A DNA stretch of 5,118 bases from positions 1 through 5,118 of the forward strand of contig JANXLO010000709.1 in assembly GCA_025355115.1 (NCBI GenBank). Reading direction: 5' to 3'. Position 1 is the stretch's first letter; each line of letters starts with the position of its first letter. Source of the DNA: Chthonomonadaceae bacterium. Lineage in GTDB: Bacteria; Armatimonadota; Chthonomonadetes; Chthonomonadales; Chthonomonadaceae. Both the position numbers and the translations under genes were made by a program. Positions 1 to 5,118 of the stretch are shown in pieces. The notes beneath the pieces were generated by a model. It saw nothing but the letters and a program-made list of their open reading frames with translations, did not search any database and was not told where the DNA came from.

Positions 1-419
1 ACCTGCAACGGATGAAGAGCGAAGAGTAGACCTGCCAACATCGCGGCGCGCTCACGGTTAAAAATCAGATGAAAGAACACGAAAGCGAGCGCAACGGCCG
101 CGGCATGGAGAAGAAGGTTTTCCAGGTGGTACCAGGCGGCCTGTTGGGGATGGAGATGGTCGCCAAGAGCAAAAGTCGCTGTGAAGAGAGGTCGGTAGTA
201 GAGCTGAAAGACAGGATGCCGGAAGCAGTTCAAGGGATTTGAATCGCATCCTCGCTGAAGTTCCGAGTGTATCAGTTCGTGATCGTCTATTACTTCCTGA
301 AAATTGAGGCACCTGACCTGCAGCAAAATCCCAATGAGCGTGATCAGGAGAGCGAGTGCGCGATAGAGCTTAGTCGCATTGCGACTGCCCGAAGCCGGAC
401 CCTCGTGAGCGGCACTCAT
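1..419 (-). CDS. GT-C-type membrane glycosyltransferase, TMTC/O-mannosyltransferase-like (N-terminal part, cut by window edge)
   Basis: Reading from an ATG at 419, the frame stays open for 139 codons to the left edge, so only the N-terminus is seen. A hydrophobic helix lies at about residues 19-35. A polar, presumably extracytoplasmic, loop follows and holds an acidic pair D45-D46 in the position where GT-C enzymes keep catalytic acidic residues. Next come a YYRPLF motif (74-79), a second helix (about 101-120) that begins with HLENLLLH (98-105), and a third that ends in LLFALHPLQ (131-139). The order RPL, then H-L-x-N-xLLH, then FALHP is typical of TMTC-like and related polyprenyl-phosphate-sugar-dependent membrane glycosyltransferases, which often carry C-terminal TPR repeats. 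That region is outside the window. The start overlaps the stop of the upstream small membrane gene in an ATGA, suggesting translational coupling. The donor sugar and acceptor cannot be told. The loop also holds three cysteines (37, 58, 65). Family assignment is inferred from motifs only. Confidence 0.8.
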   Translation of the reverse strand, partial: MSAAHEGPASGSRNATKLYRALALLITLIGILLQVRCLNFQEVIDDHELIHSELQRGCDSNPLNCFRHPVFQLYYRPLFTATFALGDHLHPQQAAWYHLENLLLHAAAVALAFVFFHLIFNRERAAMLAGLLFALHPLQ

Positions 420-829
420 TGCGGTCCATTGCCGTTCTTGGGCGGCCCTATGCGCGTCTGCAATGAGGTGATATCGGGCAGGGAGTCATCTGAAGAGGTT
501 GCCTCCGACCGACGATAATCGACTATAAGTCGAATAATCATCGCAAGTGCGACCATTCCGACAGGCACCAGGAGGAGGCTCAGGGTTATGAACTGCAAGG
601 ACTGAGGCAGGAACTGAGTCCTCAGCAGTGAGATGCCCATCCCAATGGTCAGCAAAATCAGCAGTGAAGAGGTAATCTTGCGGGCTGAAAGGTCGGGATC
701 GACGGGGGATGTTTTGGCTACTCGCAGGAAGGAGAGGAGAGCGAGCAGCAGAAAAACTCCGAATGACACGATTTGAAAGGCGAGCAATCCGGCACCTCCC
801 AGCACTGGCACACTGTATTTTCGGAGCAC
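416..829 (-). CDS. small three-helix membrane protein of unknown function
   Basis: The frame encodes up to 137 residues from a GTG at 829. I do not recognise a family. Three hydrophobic segments are seen at about residues 8-35, 52-69 and 78-104, followed by a polar tail of about 33 residues rich in Ser, Asp and Arg (starting DYRRSEATSSDDS). The gene begins 42 bases after the mtaB stop, with no promoter or terminator visible between them. It ends in an ATGA overlap with the GT-C gene, so it is probably co-transcribed and its product may work beside that enzyme. The start is uncertain. GTG 829 has no Shine-Dalgarno site, and an in-frame TGA lies two codons upstream. A TTG at 787 (codon 15) has GGGAGGT six bases upstream and would give 123 residues beginning inside the first helix. 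That this is a real gene is supported by the long hydrophobic pattern and the coupling, not by homology. Confidence 0.65.
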   Translation of the reverse strand: MLRKYSVPVLGGAGLLAFQIVSFGVFLLLALLSFLRVAKTSPVDPDLSARKITSSLLILLTIGMGISLLRTQFLPQSLQFITLSLLLVPVGMVALAMIIRLIVDYRRSEATSSDDSLPDITSLQTRIGPPKNGNGPQ

Positions 830-871
830 GACTCAGGCATTGCGGCGCGGCTTGAGCCATAGCGGCAAGGA

Positions 872-2353
872 TCAAATAGAGGCAGCGAAGGTGGCGAGCG
901 GAATGAACTCAGCATCCGGCGGGGCTTCCAGCGGCCCGAAATGCGCTCCTCCGACCTCTCCAATTGCGCCGTCTTGTGCGGGCTCGATCAGCCGCGCCTT
1001 AACGATAGTTCCTATGAGGTGCGATCCGCCTGTGAACTGCACTCGAATATAGTTGCTTGTATAGCCGTTGAGAAGGCGTGAATTCTCGGGCAGTGGATGA
1101 GCAGGAACTTGCACATGCTCGTCGTTGCCGCTCGCCTCATCCGAATCAGTTGGTCGCGCTTTCTCACGACCCTCGACGAGCACTTCGAGCTCCCGACCGA
1201 GATAGCGTTGGACGAACCTGGCCTGCGTCGCCCTGCACATCGCTGCTAATTCGGTACTGCGCGCCTCTTTTTCGGTGTCAGCCACCTGATCGCTCCGCTC
1301 GGCGGCGGGAGTGCCAGGCCTAGGAGAGTAGCGGAATAGGTGCGCGCGTGCGTAGCAGACGCTCTCGACGACATGAAGCGTGCTCTCAAACGCCTGACGA
1401 TCTTCTCCAGGAAAGCCGACCATGATATCACTGGTGATCGCGAGATCAGGAATTTTAGCGTAGGCAGTACGGCACCTGTCGAGATAGAACTCCTGATCGT
1501 ATGGCCGGCTCATCCCCTTGAGGATGCCGCTGTCGCCGCTCTGTAGCGGAATGTGCAAGTGCCGGCAAAGCTTTGGCTCCGTCGCGAAAGCCTCAAGCAG
1601 TCTGTCGGTCACCTGGGTAGGCTCGATTGACGACAGGCGCACTCGCTCTATACCGGGCACCTGGGTCAGCCTCACCAGCAGATCCGCAAGGTCCGGAATC
1701 TCGGATTGGCGGCCTGCAAGGGCGAGGCGTGGCATCTCCGCTCCGGGGAGAGGGATGAATTCGTCCTGCCCATAGGCCCCGACAAGAACGCCGGTAATGA
1801 CAATCTCTTTGCACCCCTGCTCAGCGCGCTTCTCCGCCTCGGCAACCACGTCCGCGACAGTCCTTGACAGCATGATTTTGCGTGTGTAGGGGATCGAGCA
1901 GAAGGTGCAGAAGACGTTGCACCCGTCCTGAACCTTGATGGTGGCTCGTGTACGACGCTGCACGGGACGGAGGTTGACTGCAGGCGATTCCACGACTTCC
2001 CGTGCGAGTTTGGGAAATGTCTGCATGACGCGATTGAAGGTCTCGAGCTTATGCTGGTTCGGCACAAGCAGTGTCGCCTCCTCCACGGTTTCGCCCTTGA
2101 TTTGCGTCATCTCACCGTAACAGCCCGTCATTACGACCACTGCCTTCGGATTCTGACGCGACACCTTCCGCACCATATATCTCGACTTGCGCTCGGCCGC
2201 CTGCGTCACCGAGCAGGTGTTAATGACGTAGATGTCCGCCGCCTGATTGAACTCGGTGATCGCGAAACCGCCCTCTTCAAAGTCATCGAGGATACGTTGC
2301 GTCTCGTATTGATTCACTTTGCAGCCGAGGGTGATGAAAGCGGCGGTTGGCAC
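872..2353 (-). CDS. mtaB: MtaB: tRNA t6A37 C2-methylthiotransferase (radical SAM)
   Basis: This enzyme adds a methylthio group to t6A at position 37 of ANN-decoding tRNAs, giving ms2t6A; it acts in the cytoplasm using SAM and two [4Fe-4S] clusters. With the GTG start at 2353 the protein has 493 residues. The N-terminal UPF0004/MTTase domain has the cluster cysteines C11 (in TLGCKVNQYET), C47 (INTCSVT) and C78 (MTGCYG). The radical SAM domain has C145, C149 and C152 in DGCNVFCTFCSIPYTR, then the RLSSIEP (239-245), HIPLQSGD (267-274) and SDIMVGFPGE (308-317) family motifs. A C-terminal TRAM domain starts near residue 382 and contains GYTSNYIRV (430-438). The GCKVNQYET signature separates MtaB from MiaB and RimO. 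Two apparent insertions stand out, at about residues 198-220 and 398-427, and the protein is longer than the usual 430-450 residues. The start is set by a GGAAGGAAG ribosome site six bases upstream and by a promoter just before it. The frame is open up to 2467, but that extension would cross the promoter. Confidence 0.95.
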   Translation of the reverse strand: MPTAAFITLGCKVNQYETQRILDDFEEGGFAITEFNQAADIYVINTCSVTQAAERKSRYMVRKVSRQNPKAVVVMTGCYGEMTQIKGETVEEATLLVPNQHKLETFNRVMQTFPKLAREVVESPAVNLRPVQRRTRATIKVQDGCNVFCTFCSIPYTRKIMLSRTVADVVAEAEKRAEQGCKEIVITGVLVGAYGQDEFIPLPGAEMPRLALAGRQSEIPDLADLLVRLTQVPGIERVRLSSIEPTQVTDRLLEAFATEPKLCRHLHIPLQSGDSGILKGMSRPYDQEFYLDRCRTAYAKIPDLAITSDIMVGFPGEDRQAFESTLHVVESVCYARAHLFRYSPRPGTPAAERSDQVADTEKEARSTELAAMCRATQARFVQRYLGRELEVLVEGREKARPTDSDEASGNDEHVQVPAHPLPENSRLLNGYTSNYIRVQFTGGSHLIGTIVKARLIEPAQDGAIGEVGGAHFGPLEAPPDAEFIPLATFAASI

Positions 2354-2359
2354 GAAAAT

Positions 2360-2368
2360 CTTCCTTCC
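2360..2368 (-). promoter_or_regulatory. ribosome binding site of mtaB (decides the start)
   Basis: On the minus strand this reads GGAAGGAAG, six bases before the GTG at 2353. It favours this GTG over the more distal in-frame starts, and the encoded protein then begins VPTAAFITLGCK, the normal N-terminus of the family. Confidence 0.8.
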
Positions 2369-2392
2369 GAACAGGATGTGAATTGCGGTGTC

Positions 2393-2421
2393 AGTGTACC
2401 ATGAACCGGCAGTTTCGTCAA
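2393..2421 (-). promoter_or_regulatory. sigma70-type promoter of mtaB
   Basis: On the minus strand, TTGACG (2421-2416) and TACACT (2398-2393) are separated by exactly 17 bases. Transcription would start near 2386, giving a leader of about 33 bases to the GTG at 2353. The -35 matches the consensus at five of six positions and the -10 at four of six. The two downstream genes have no evident promoter of their own and probably share this one. Confidence 0.7.
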
Positions 2422-2474
2422 AATGTGAATCGCACGGCGTTGTCGCTCCGCCCGACGCACGTCGCACCTCTGTC

Positions 2475-2503
2475 TTGACGAAACTCCTCCCTCGTGCTAT
2501 AAT
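2475..2503 (+). promoter_or_regulatory. sigma70-type promoter of tRNA-Pro
   Basis: TTGACG (2475-2480) and a perfect TATAAT (2498-2503) are separated by 17 bases, about as strong as such promoters get. The expected transcription start is near 2510, which leaves a leader of just under 40 bases for RNase P to remove. The segment after the -10 (ACGAGT) is not the very GC-rich discriminator often linked to stringent control. Confidence 0.85.
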
Positions 2504-2547
2504 ACGAGTGTCAGGTTCTAAGGCCAGTCAAGGCCGCGAACAAGTGA

Positions 2548-2621
2548 CGGGGTGTGGCTCAGCTTGGTAGAGTGCACGGTTCGGGACCGTGAGGTCGCTG
2601 GTTCGAATCCAGTCACCCCGA
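2548..2621 (+). tRNA. tRNA-Pro (anticodon CGG)
   Basis: A complete 74-base cloverleaf. The acceptor stem CGGGGTG (2548-2554) pairs with CACCCCG (2614-2620), with A2621 as discriminator. The D arm is GCTC/GAGT around a loop with GG and a closing TA. The anticodon stem CACGG/CCGTG (2575-2579 and 2587-2591) encloses TTCGGGA, placing CGG at 2582-2584, which reads the proline codon CCG, with G at position 37. The variable loop is AGGTC. The T arm is GCTGG/CCAGT around TTCGAAT. The 3' CCA is not encoded, so it must be added after transcription. The gene stands alone with its own promoter, between the divergent mtaB and the convergent glycan operon. No duplicated 3' end marking an integrated element is visible in the window. 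Confidence 0.97.
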
Positions 2622-2628
2622 TTGAATG

Positions 2629-2668
2629 CGCGCAGGGCGCGATGAATAACTTCATCGCGCCCTGCGCG
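2629..2668 (+). terminator. hairpin terminator after tRNA-Pro, possibly bidirectional
   Basis: A perfect inverted repeat: an 18-base arm at 2629-2646, a TAAC loop, and the complementary arm at 2651-2668. The stem is very GC rich (CGCGCAGGGCGCGAT core). On the plus strand it is followed only by TTTGT, a weak U tract. On the minus strand, where it would end the convergent glycan operon 85 bases after the wecA-like stop, no T run follows. The position between two convergent transcripts fits a terminator. Processing of the tRNA 3' end could also use it. Confidence 0.7.
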
Positions 2669-2752
2669 TTTGTATAGGCAGATTGACTTGGACTGCATCG
2701 AAAAGATGGGTCTCTGCGGTGCTGTGATGTCTTTAGACTTGAAGTGAAGTGG
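2669..2752. other. spacer without recognisable feature
   Basis: The bases between the hairpin and the end of the wecA-like gene contain no convincing ORF, second hairpin with a T run, or promoter that I can see. It is the 3' untranslated region of the convergent glycan operon. Confidence 0.5.
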
Positions 2753-3841
2753 TTAGGTGGGATTAGTGTCCAGCTTCGTTTCCCGCATGGGCAGAGAAGC
2801 GTTGACGGTCTGCGGACTGGTGAAGCGGCTCAGATAGCTGCCCAGGCACCAGAGTCCTATTCCGACTCCGATCACGGATACCGGGAGTAGCAGCAGCATC
2901 TGTATCCGCTCGCAGAGCAGCCCCACTCCTCCGCACACGATGCTCAGCAGGAAAAGGCCGAAGACGGCCTGCTTTTGAGAGAGTCCGGAGTAGACCAGTC
3001 GGTGGGAACTGTGATCTTTGCCGCCTTGAGATATAGCCCTGCCTTCGCGTTTGCGACGGATGATGACGAGAAGAGTGTCGAAGATCGGGAGAGCCATCAG
3101 TAGCAGAGGGACAGTGAGGGTGGGCAGGGGAGAGGTTAGCGGACGGCAGACCCCTATGACTGTCAAACCCGCGAGCATGAACCCCAGGAACATGCTCCCG
3201 CAATCGCCCATGAATATCCGTGCTGGAGTGGCGAAGCGGCAGTTGAAGAAAAGAAATCCAAGGCATGATGCTGCTAACAGGGCGCTGAGCAAGCCAATTA
3301 CTGCCTCGCCATGTAGGAAACAGTAGGCTGCTAGCAGCCCGGCCACAACGCTAGCTGTGCCAGCTGAGAGGCCGTTCATGTTGTCAAGAAGATTGAATGC
3401 GTTGGTCAAGGCGACCATCCAGAGCAGCACGAAGGGTAACGCTATCACGTAGACTGGGGCGTTGTGGGTCAGGCCCATCCCTACCAGAAACGGGGTGACA
3501 GCCATAACCTGACCGAGCAGTTTCACCACAGGATTGAGCGGGACTATATCGTCACGCACACCCAGTGCGAAAAGAAAAATTCCACCGGCGAACAGGCCAG
3601 CAACATCGTAGGCGTGGAAAAACGAGTTCCGGATGAGCATGTAGCCGCTCGCGACCAGGAAACTCAGTACAATTGCGACGCCCCCATAGAGCGCGGTCGG
3701 GGTCTCATGCCATCGATCCGCCTTCGGATTCGCGACGAGCCCGTATTTCTTGGCGATGACTATTACAGCCTGCGTCATCAGTGCTGATGTCAGCAGTGCG
3801 AAAAGCCATAGCATTGCGGAGTGAGAAGGTGTGTGCTCCAC
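2753..3841 (-). CDS. WecA/TagO-like undecaprenyl-phosphate sugar-1-phosphate transferase (MraY/GT4 membrane family)
   Basis: This family transfers a sugar-1-phosphate, often GlcNAc-1-P, from a UDP-sugar to undecaprenyl phosphate at the inner face of the membrane, the first step of O-antigen, enterobacterial common antigen, teichoic acid or similar glycans. The 362-residue protein is nearly all membrane helices (about ten or eleven), the usual family size. Visible motifs in order: DRWHETPTALYGG (42-54), the Mg-binding pair D97-D98 in GVRDD, NAFNLLDNMNG (147-157), FMGDCGS (210-216) and the cytoplasmic loop ending HSSHRL (277-282). The second acidic residue of the D-x-x-D motif (D153 to 156) is Asn here. 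The GTG start shares one base with the TAG stop of the upstream epimerase gene and has the ribosome site GGAGGTGA seven bases before it, so the two genes are translationally coupled. MraY itself is less likely because the context is glycan genes, not peptidoglycan genes. The exact sugar is unknown. Confidence 0.9.
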   Translation of the reverse strand: MEHTPSHSAMLWLFALLTSALMTQAVIVIAKKYGLVANPKADRWHETPTALYGGVAIVLSFLVASGYMLIRNSFFHAYDVAGLFAGGIFLFALGVRDDIVPLNPVVKLLGQVMAVTPFLVGMGLTHNAPVYVIALPFVLLWMVALTNAFNLLDNMNGLSAGTASVVAGLLAAYCFLHGEAVIGLLSALLAASCLGFLFFNCRFATPARIFMGDCGSMFLGFMLAGLTVIGVCRPLTSPLPTLTVPLLLMALPIFDTLLVIIRRKREGRAISQGGKDHSSHRLVYSGLSQKQAVFGLFLLSIVCGGVGLLCERIQMLLLLPVSVIGVGIGLWCLGSYLSRFTSPQTVNASLPMRETKLDTNPT

Positions 3842-4845
3842 TATTGATTCACCTCCATTGTGTGCTGTGAAGTGGCCGCGTCCAGGTCGCGGAAATGCTC
3901 GATGACCTTCAGCAGTATCTCTTGAAGATCGACTGTTGGCTTGTAACCAATGAACTGACCGATCTTCTCAATGTCTGGTGTGCGAAACTCCATGTCCTCG
4001 AAGTCTTTGCCATAGACGTCTTCGAAAGGGAAGATCCGAATCTCTGAACTGGAGTCAGTCATCGCTTTGACTCGCTTTGCAAGCTCTAGAATGGTCACCT
4101 CTTCGCCGTTGCCTACATTGAAAATCTCGCCAACCGCACTGGGACAACCCATCAGATCCGTTATCGCCTTCACAGCGTCCCCCACGTAGGTGAAGGATCG
4201 AGACTGACTTCCATCGCCGTAGACAAGGATGGGCTCGCCGCGCAGCGCCGACTGCACGAATCTGGGGACGACCATTCCGTACTGCCCGGTCTGTCTCGGC
4301 CCAACAGTATTGAAAAAACGAGTAACGACGACCGGTAGATCGCGCTCACGATGGTAGGCCAGGGCAAAAAACTCGTCTATCGCCTTCGCGCCCGCATAAC
4401 TCCAACGGCCGACCGTGGTGGGGCCATAAATTCGTTCGTCTGTCTCCTTCAGAGGCCGGTTCACTTTGTGGCGGCCGTACACCTCCGAAGTTGATGCGAT
4501 CAAAACCTTCTTGTCGAACCGGTGGGCGAGCTTCAGGATGAGTTCACTGGTGTGCAGATTGACTTCAAGAGTGCGCACCGGACTCTCCACCACCCGCTGA
4601 ACGCCGACTACGGCGGCAAGATGGTACAGGTGGTCTGCCTTCTGTACCAGCTCGTTCATGACGGCTTCATTCTGAGCCGATTCGCAGATGAAATGAAAGC
4701 GCGGCTGATCCTTCAGATGAGCGATGTTGTTCAGGCTGCCTGTGGAGAGATCATCAAGCGCGTAGACCTCGTCTCCGCGAGCGATCAGCAGATCGGCGAG
4801 ATGAGATCCGATAAATCCGGCGCCCCCCGTAATCAGCACCTTCAT
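3841..4845 (-). CDS. NAD-dependent sugar-nucleotide epimerase/dehydratase (extended SDR)
   Basis: A 334-residue extended short-chain dehydrogenase acting on a nucleotide sugar in the cytoplasm. The N-terminal Rossmann fold has the NAD motif TGGAGFIG (6-13), with D31 at the end of the second strand favouring NAD over NADP. The active site has S118-T119-S120 followed by EVYG, and the catalytic pair Y150-K154 in SYAGAK. RFFNTVGPRQ (176-185) and YGDGSQSRSFTYVGD (209-223) are substrate-side motifs shared by UDP-glucose 4-epimerases, UDP-xylose synthases and dTDP-glucose dehydratases; GEIFNVGNGEEVTI (239-252) is also typical. The sequence alone does not settle which sugar; UDP-hexose 4-epimerase or UDP-glucuronate decarboxylase are the leading options. 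The start ATG has AAGGAG five bases upstream and overlaps the glycosyltransferase stop in an ATGA. The last 14 or so residues are a non-conserved tail. The neighbours indicate a role in supplying a sugar for a surface glycan. Confidence 0.9.
   Translation of the reverse strand: MKVLITGGAGFIGSHLADLLIARGDEVYALDDLSTGSLNNIAHLKDQPRFHFICESAQNEAVMNELVQKADHLYHLAAVVGVQRVVESPVRTLEVNLHTSELILKLAHRFDKKVLIASTSEVYGRHKVNRPLKETDERIYGPTTVGRWSYAGAKAIDEFFALAYHRERDLPVVVTRFFNTVGPRQTGQYGMVVPRFVQSALRGEPILVYGDGSQSRSFTYVGDAVKAITDLMGCPSAVGEIFNVGNGEEVTILELAKRVKAMTDSSSEIRIFPFEDVYGKDFEDMEFRTPDIEKIGQFIGYKPTVDLQEILLKVIEHFRDLDAATSQHTMEVNQ
3849..3856 (-). promoter_or_regulatory. ribosome binding site of the wecA-like gene, inside the upstream CDS
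   Basis: On the minus strand this reads GGAGGTGA, a near-perfect Shine-Dalgarno site seven bases before the GTG at 3841. It lies within the last codons of the epimerase gene and fixes a start that overlaps the upstream stop by one base (TAGTG). Confidence 0.8.
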
Positions 4846-5118
4846 GTCTGCTCCTTCGTATAGACCTTTTTGATTTTTTGGATAACCAGTCGCTCGTCGA
4901 ACTCGTTGACCATTTTCTCGCGGCCGGCCATGCCCATGCGTTTGCGAGTCTCAGGCTCGGCGGTCAAGCGCAGCATCGCGGCTGTCAGGGCATCTGAGTC
5001 TTTGATTGGGATCAGCAAGCCCGTCACGTCGTCGTCGACCGCCTCGCGGCAGCCGACGGAGTCGGTGGTGATGATCGCGCGCCCCATTGCCGCCGCCTCC
5101 AGCAGCGAGCGCGGCGTC
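4842..5118 (-). CDS. GT4-family glycosyltransferase (C-terminal end, cut by window edge)
   Basis: Only the last 91 codons are inside the window; the 5' part lies beyond the right edge. The visible protein runs from TPRSLLEAAAMGRAIITTD into VGCREAV and then DDDVTGLLIPIKDSDAL. This is the nucleotide-sugar binding edge of a GT-B fold, with the acidic Glu residues of the EX7E-type region, and ends in the usual helix that crosses back to the N-terminal domain (REKMVNEFDERLVIQKIKKVY). An internal ATG at 5087 is not the start, because conserved family residues precede it without a break. The GT4/group 1 family includes retaining enzymes that extend lipid-linked glycans in the cytoplasm from UDP- or GDP-sugars. 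It overlaps the epimerase gene by four bases and is the first visible gene of the operon. Donor and acceptor are unknown. Confidence 0.92.
   Translation of the reverse strand, partial: TPRSLLEAAAMGRAIITTDSVGCREAVDDDVTGLLIPIKDSDALTAAMLRLTAEPETRKRMGMAGREKMVNEFDERLVIQKIKKVYTKEQT
4851..4856 (-). promoter_or_regulatory. ribosome binding site of the epimerase gene
   Basis: On the minus strand this reads AAGGAG, five bases before the ATG at 4845. It lies within the end of the glycosyltransferase gene and supports the ATGA-coupled start. Confidence 0.75.

Noticed and set aside
58..312. Minus-strand open frame of 84 codons at the left edge
   Set aside because: It is the alternate frame of the GT-C gene, which shows the RPL, LLH and FALHP motifs.
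486..875. Minus-strand open frame of 129 codons across the small membrane gene
   Set aside because: Composition is Arg/Ser/Pro rich without a hydrophobic or domain pattern; the overlapping frame has three clean helices and the ATGA coupling.
1672..2067. Minus-strand open frame of 131 codons inside mtaB
   Set aside because: A frame shadow of the radical SAM domain with Ser/Arg-rich, non-protein-like composition.
2354..2467. N-terminal extension of mtaB (38 more codons from a GTG at 2467)
   Set aside because: It crosses a good mtaB promoter and has no family similarity; the GTG at 2353 has its own ribosome site.
2388..2570. Plus-strand open frame of 60 codons
   Set aside because: It runs through two promoters and into the tRNA gene, and its translation shows no protein-like pattern.
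2548..2668. tRNA-Pro as an attachment site for an integrated element
   Set aside because: No integrase gene and no second copy of the tRNA 3' end occur in the window.
2763..3266. Minus-strand open frame of 167 codons inside the wecA-like gene
   Set aside because: It is a shadow in another frame: rich in Arg, Pro, Ser and His, while the overlapping frame carries every WecA motif.
3464..3787. Plus-strand open frame of 107 codons
   Set aside because: Antisense to the wecA-like gene, with no motif, ribosome site or promoter evidence.
4522..4863. Plus-strand open frame of 113 codons antisense to the epimerase
   Set aside because: Open only because of the codon composition of the strongly conserved opposite gene; no ribosome site and no recognisable domain.

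Overview
This is a bacterial window, fully packed with genes apart from one roughly 400-base island. Evidence for a bacterium is strong: Shine-Dalgarno sites, ATGA-type gene overlaps, sigma70-type promoters and a tRNA without an encoded CCA. The GC content looks moderate to slightly high. I cannot name the lineage; the protein style suggests a non-model environmental phylum, but that is only an impression. No mobile element, CRISPR array, phage gene or origin was seen.

Right side (about 2753-5118, all minus strand): a tightly overlapping cluster for surface glycan synthesis. In transcription order it holds the C-terminal end of a GT4-type glycosyltransferase (cut by the window edge), an NAD-dependent sugar-nucleotide epimerase/dehydratase, and a WecA/TagO-like polyprenyl-phosphate sugar-1-phosphate transferase. 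Neighbouring genes overlap by four bases and by one base. The likely joint task is to make an NDP-sugar, load a first sugar phosphate onto a lipid carrier at the inner membrane and extend it.

Middle (about 2354-2752): a regulatory and RNA island. A near-consensus promoter drives a plus-strand tRNA-Pro (anticodon CGG), followed by a perfect 18-bp hairpin lying between this tRNA and the convergent glycan operon. A second good promoter points the other way, into mtaB. The two -35 regions carry the same 11-nt word in inverted orientation.

Left side (1-2353, minus strand): mtaB, encoding the radical SAM tRNA methylthiotransferase that makes ms2t6A37; then a small three-helix membrane protein of unknown function; then, overlapping it by ATGA, the N-terminus of a large GT-C-type membrane glycosyltransferase with a TMTC/O-mannosyltransferase-like look, cut by the left edge. 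The mtaB start is best placed at a GTG at 2353, because the longer open frame runs back through mtaB's own promoter.

No clearly new biological system was found. The points most worth a second look are an Asp-to-Asn change in the WecA-like active-site loop, two insertions in MtaB, the paired inverted promoter words, and the small unknown membrane protein coupled to the GT-C gene.
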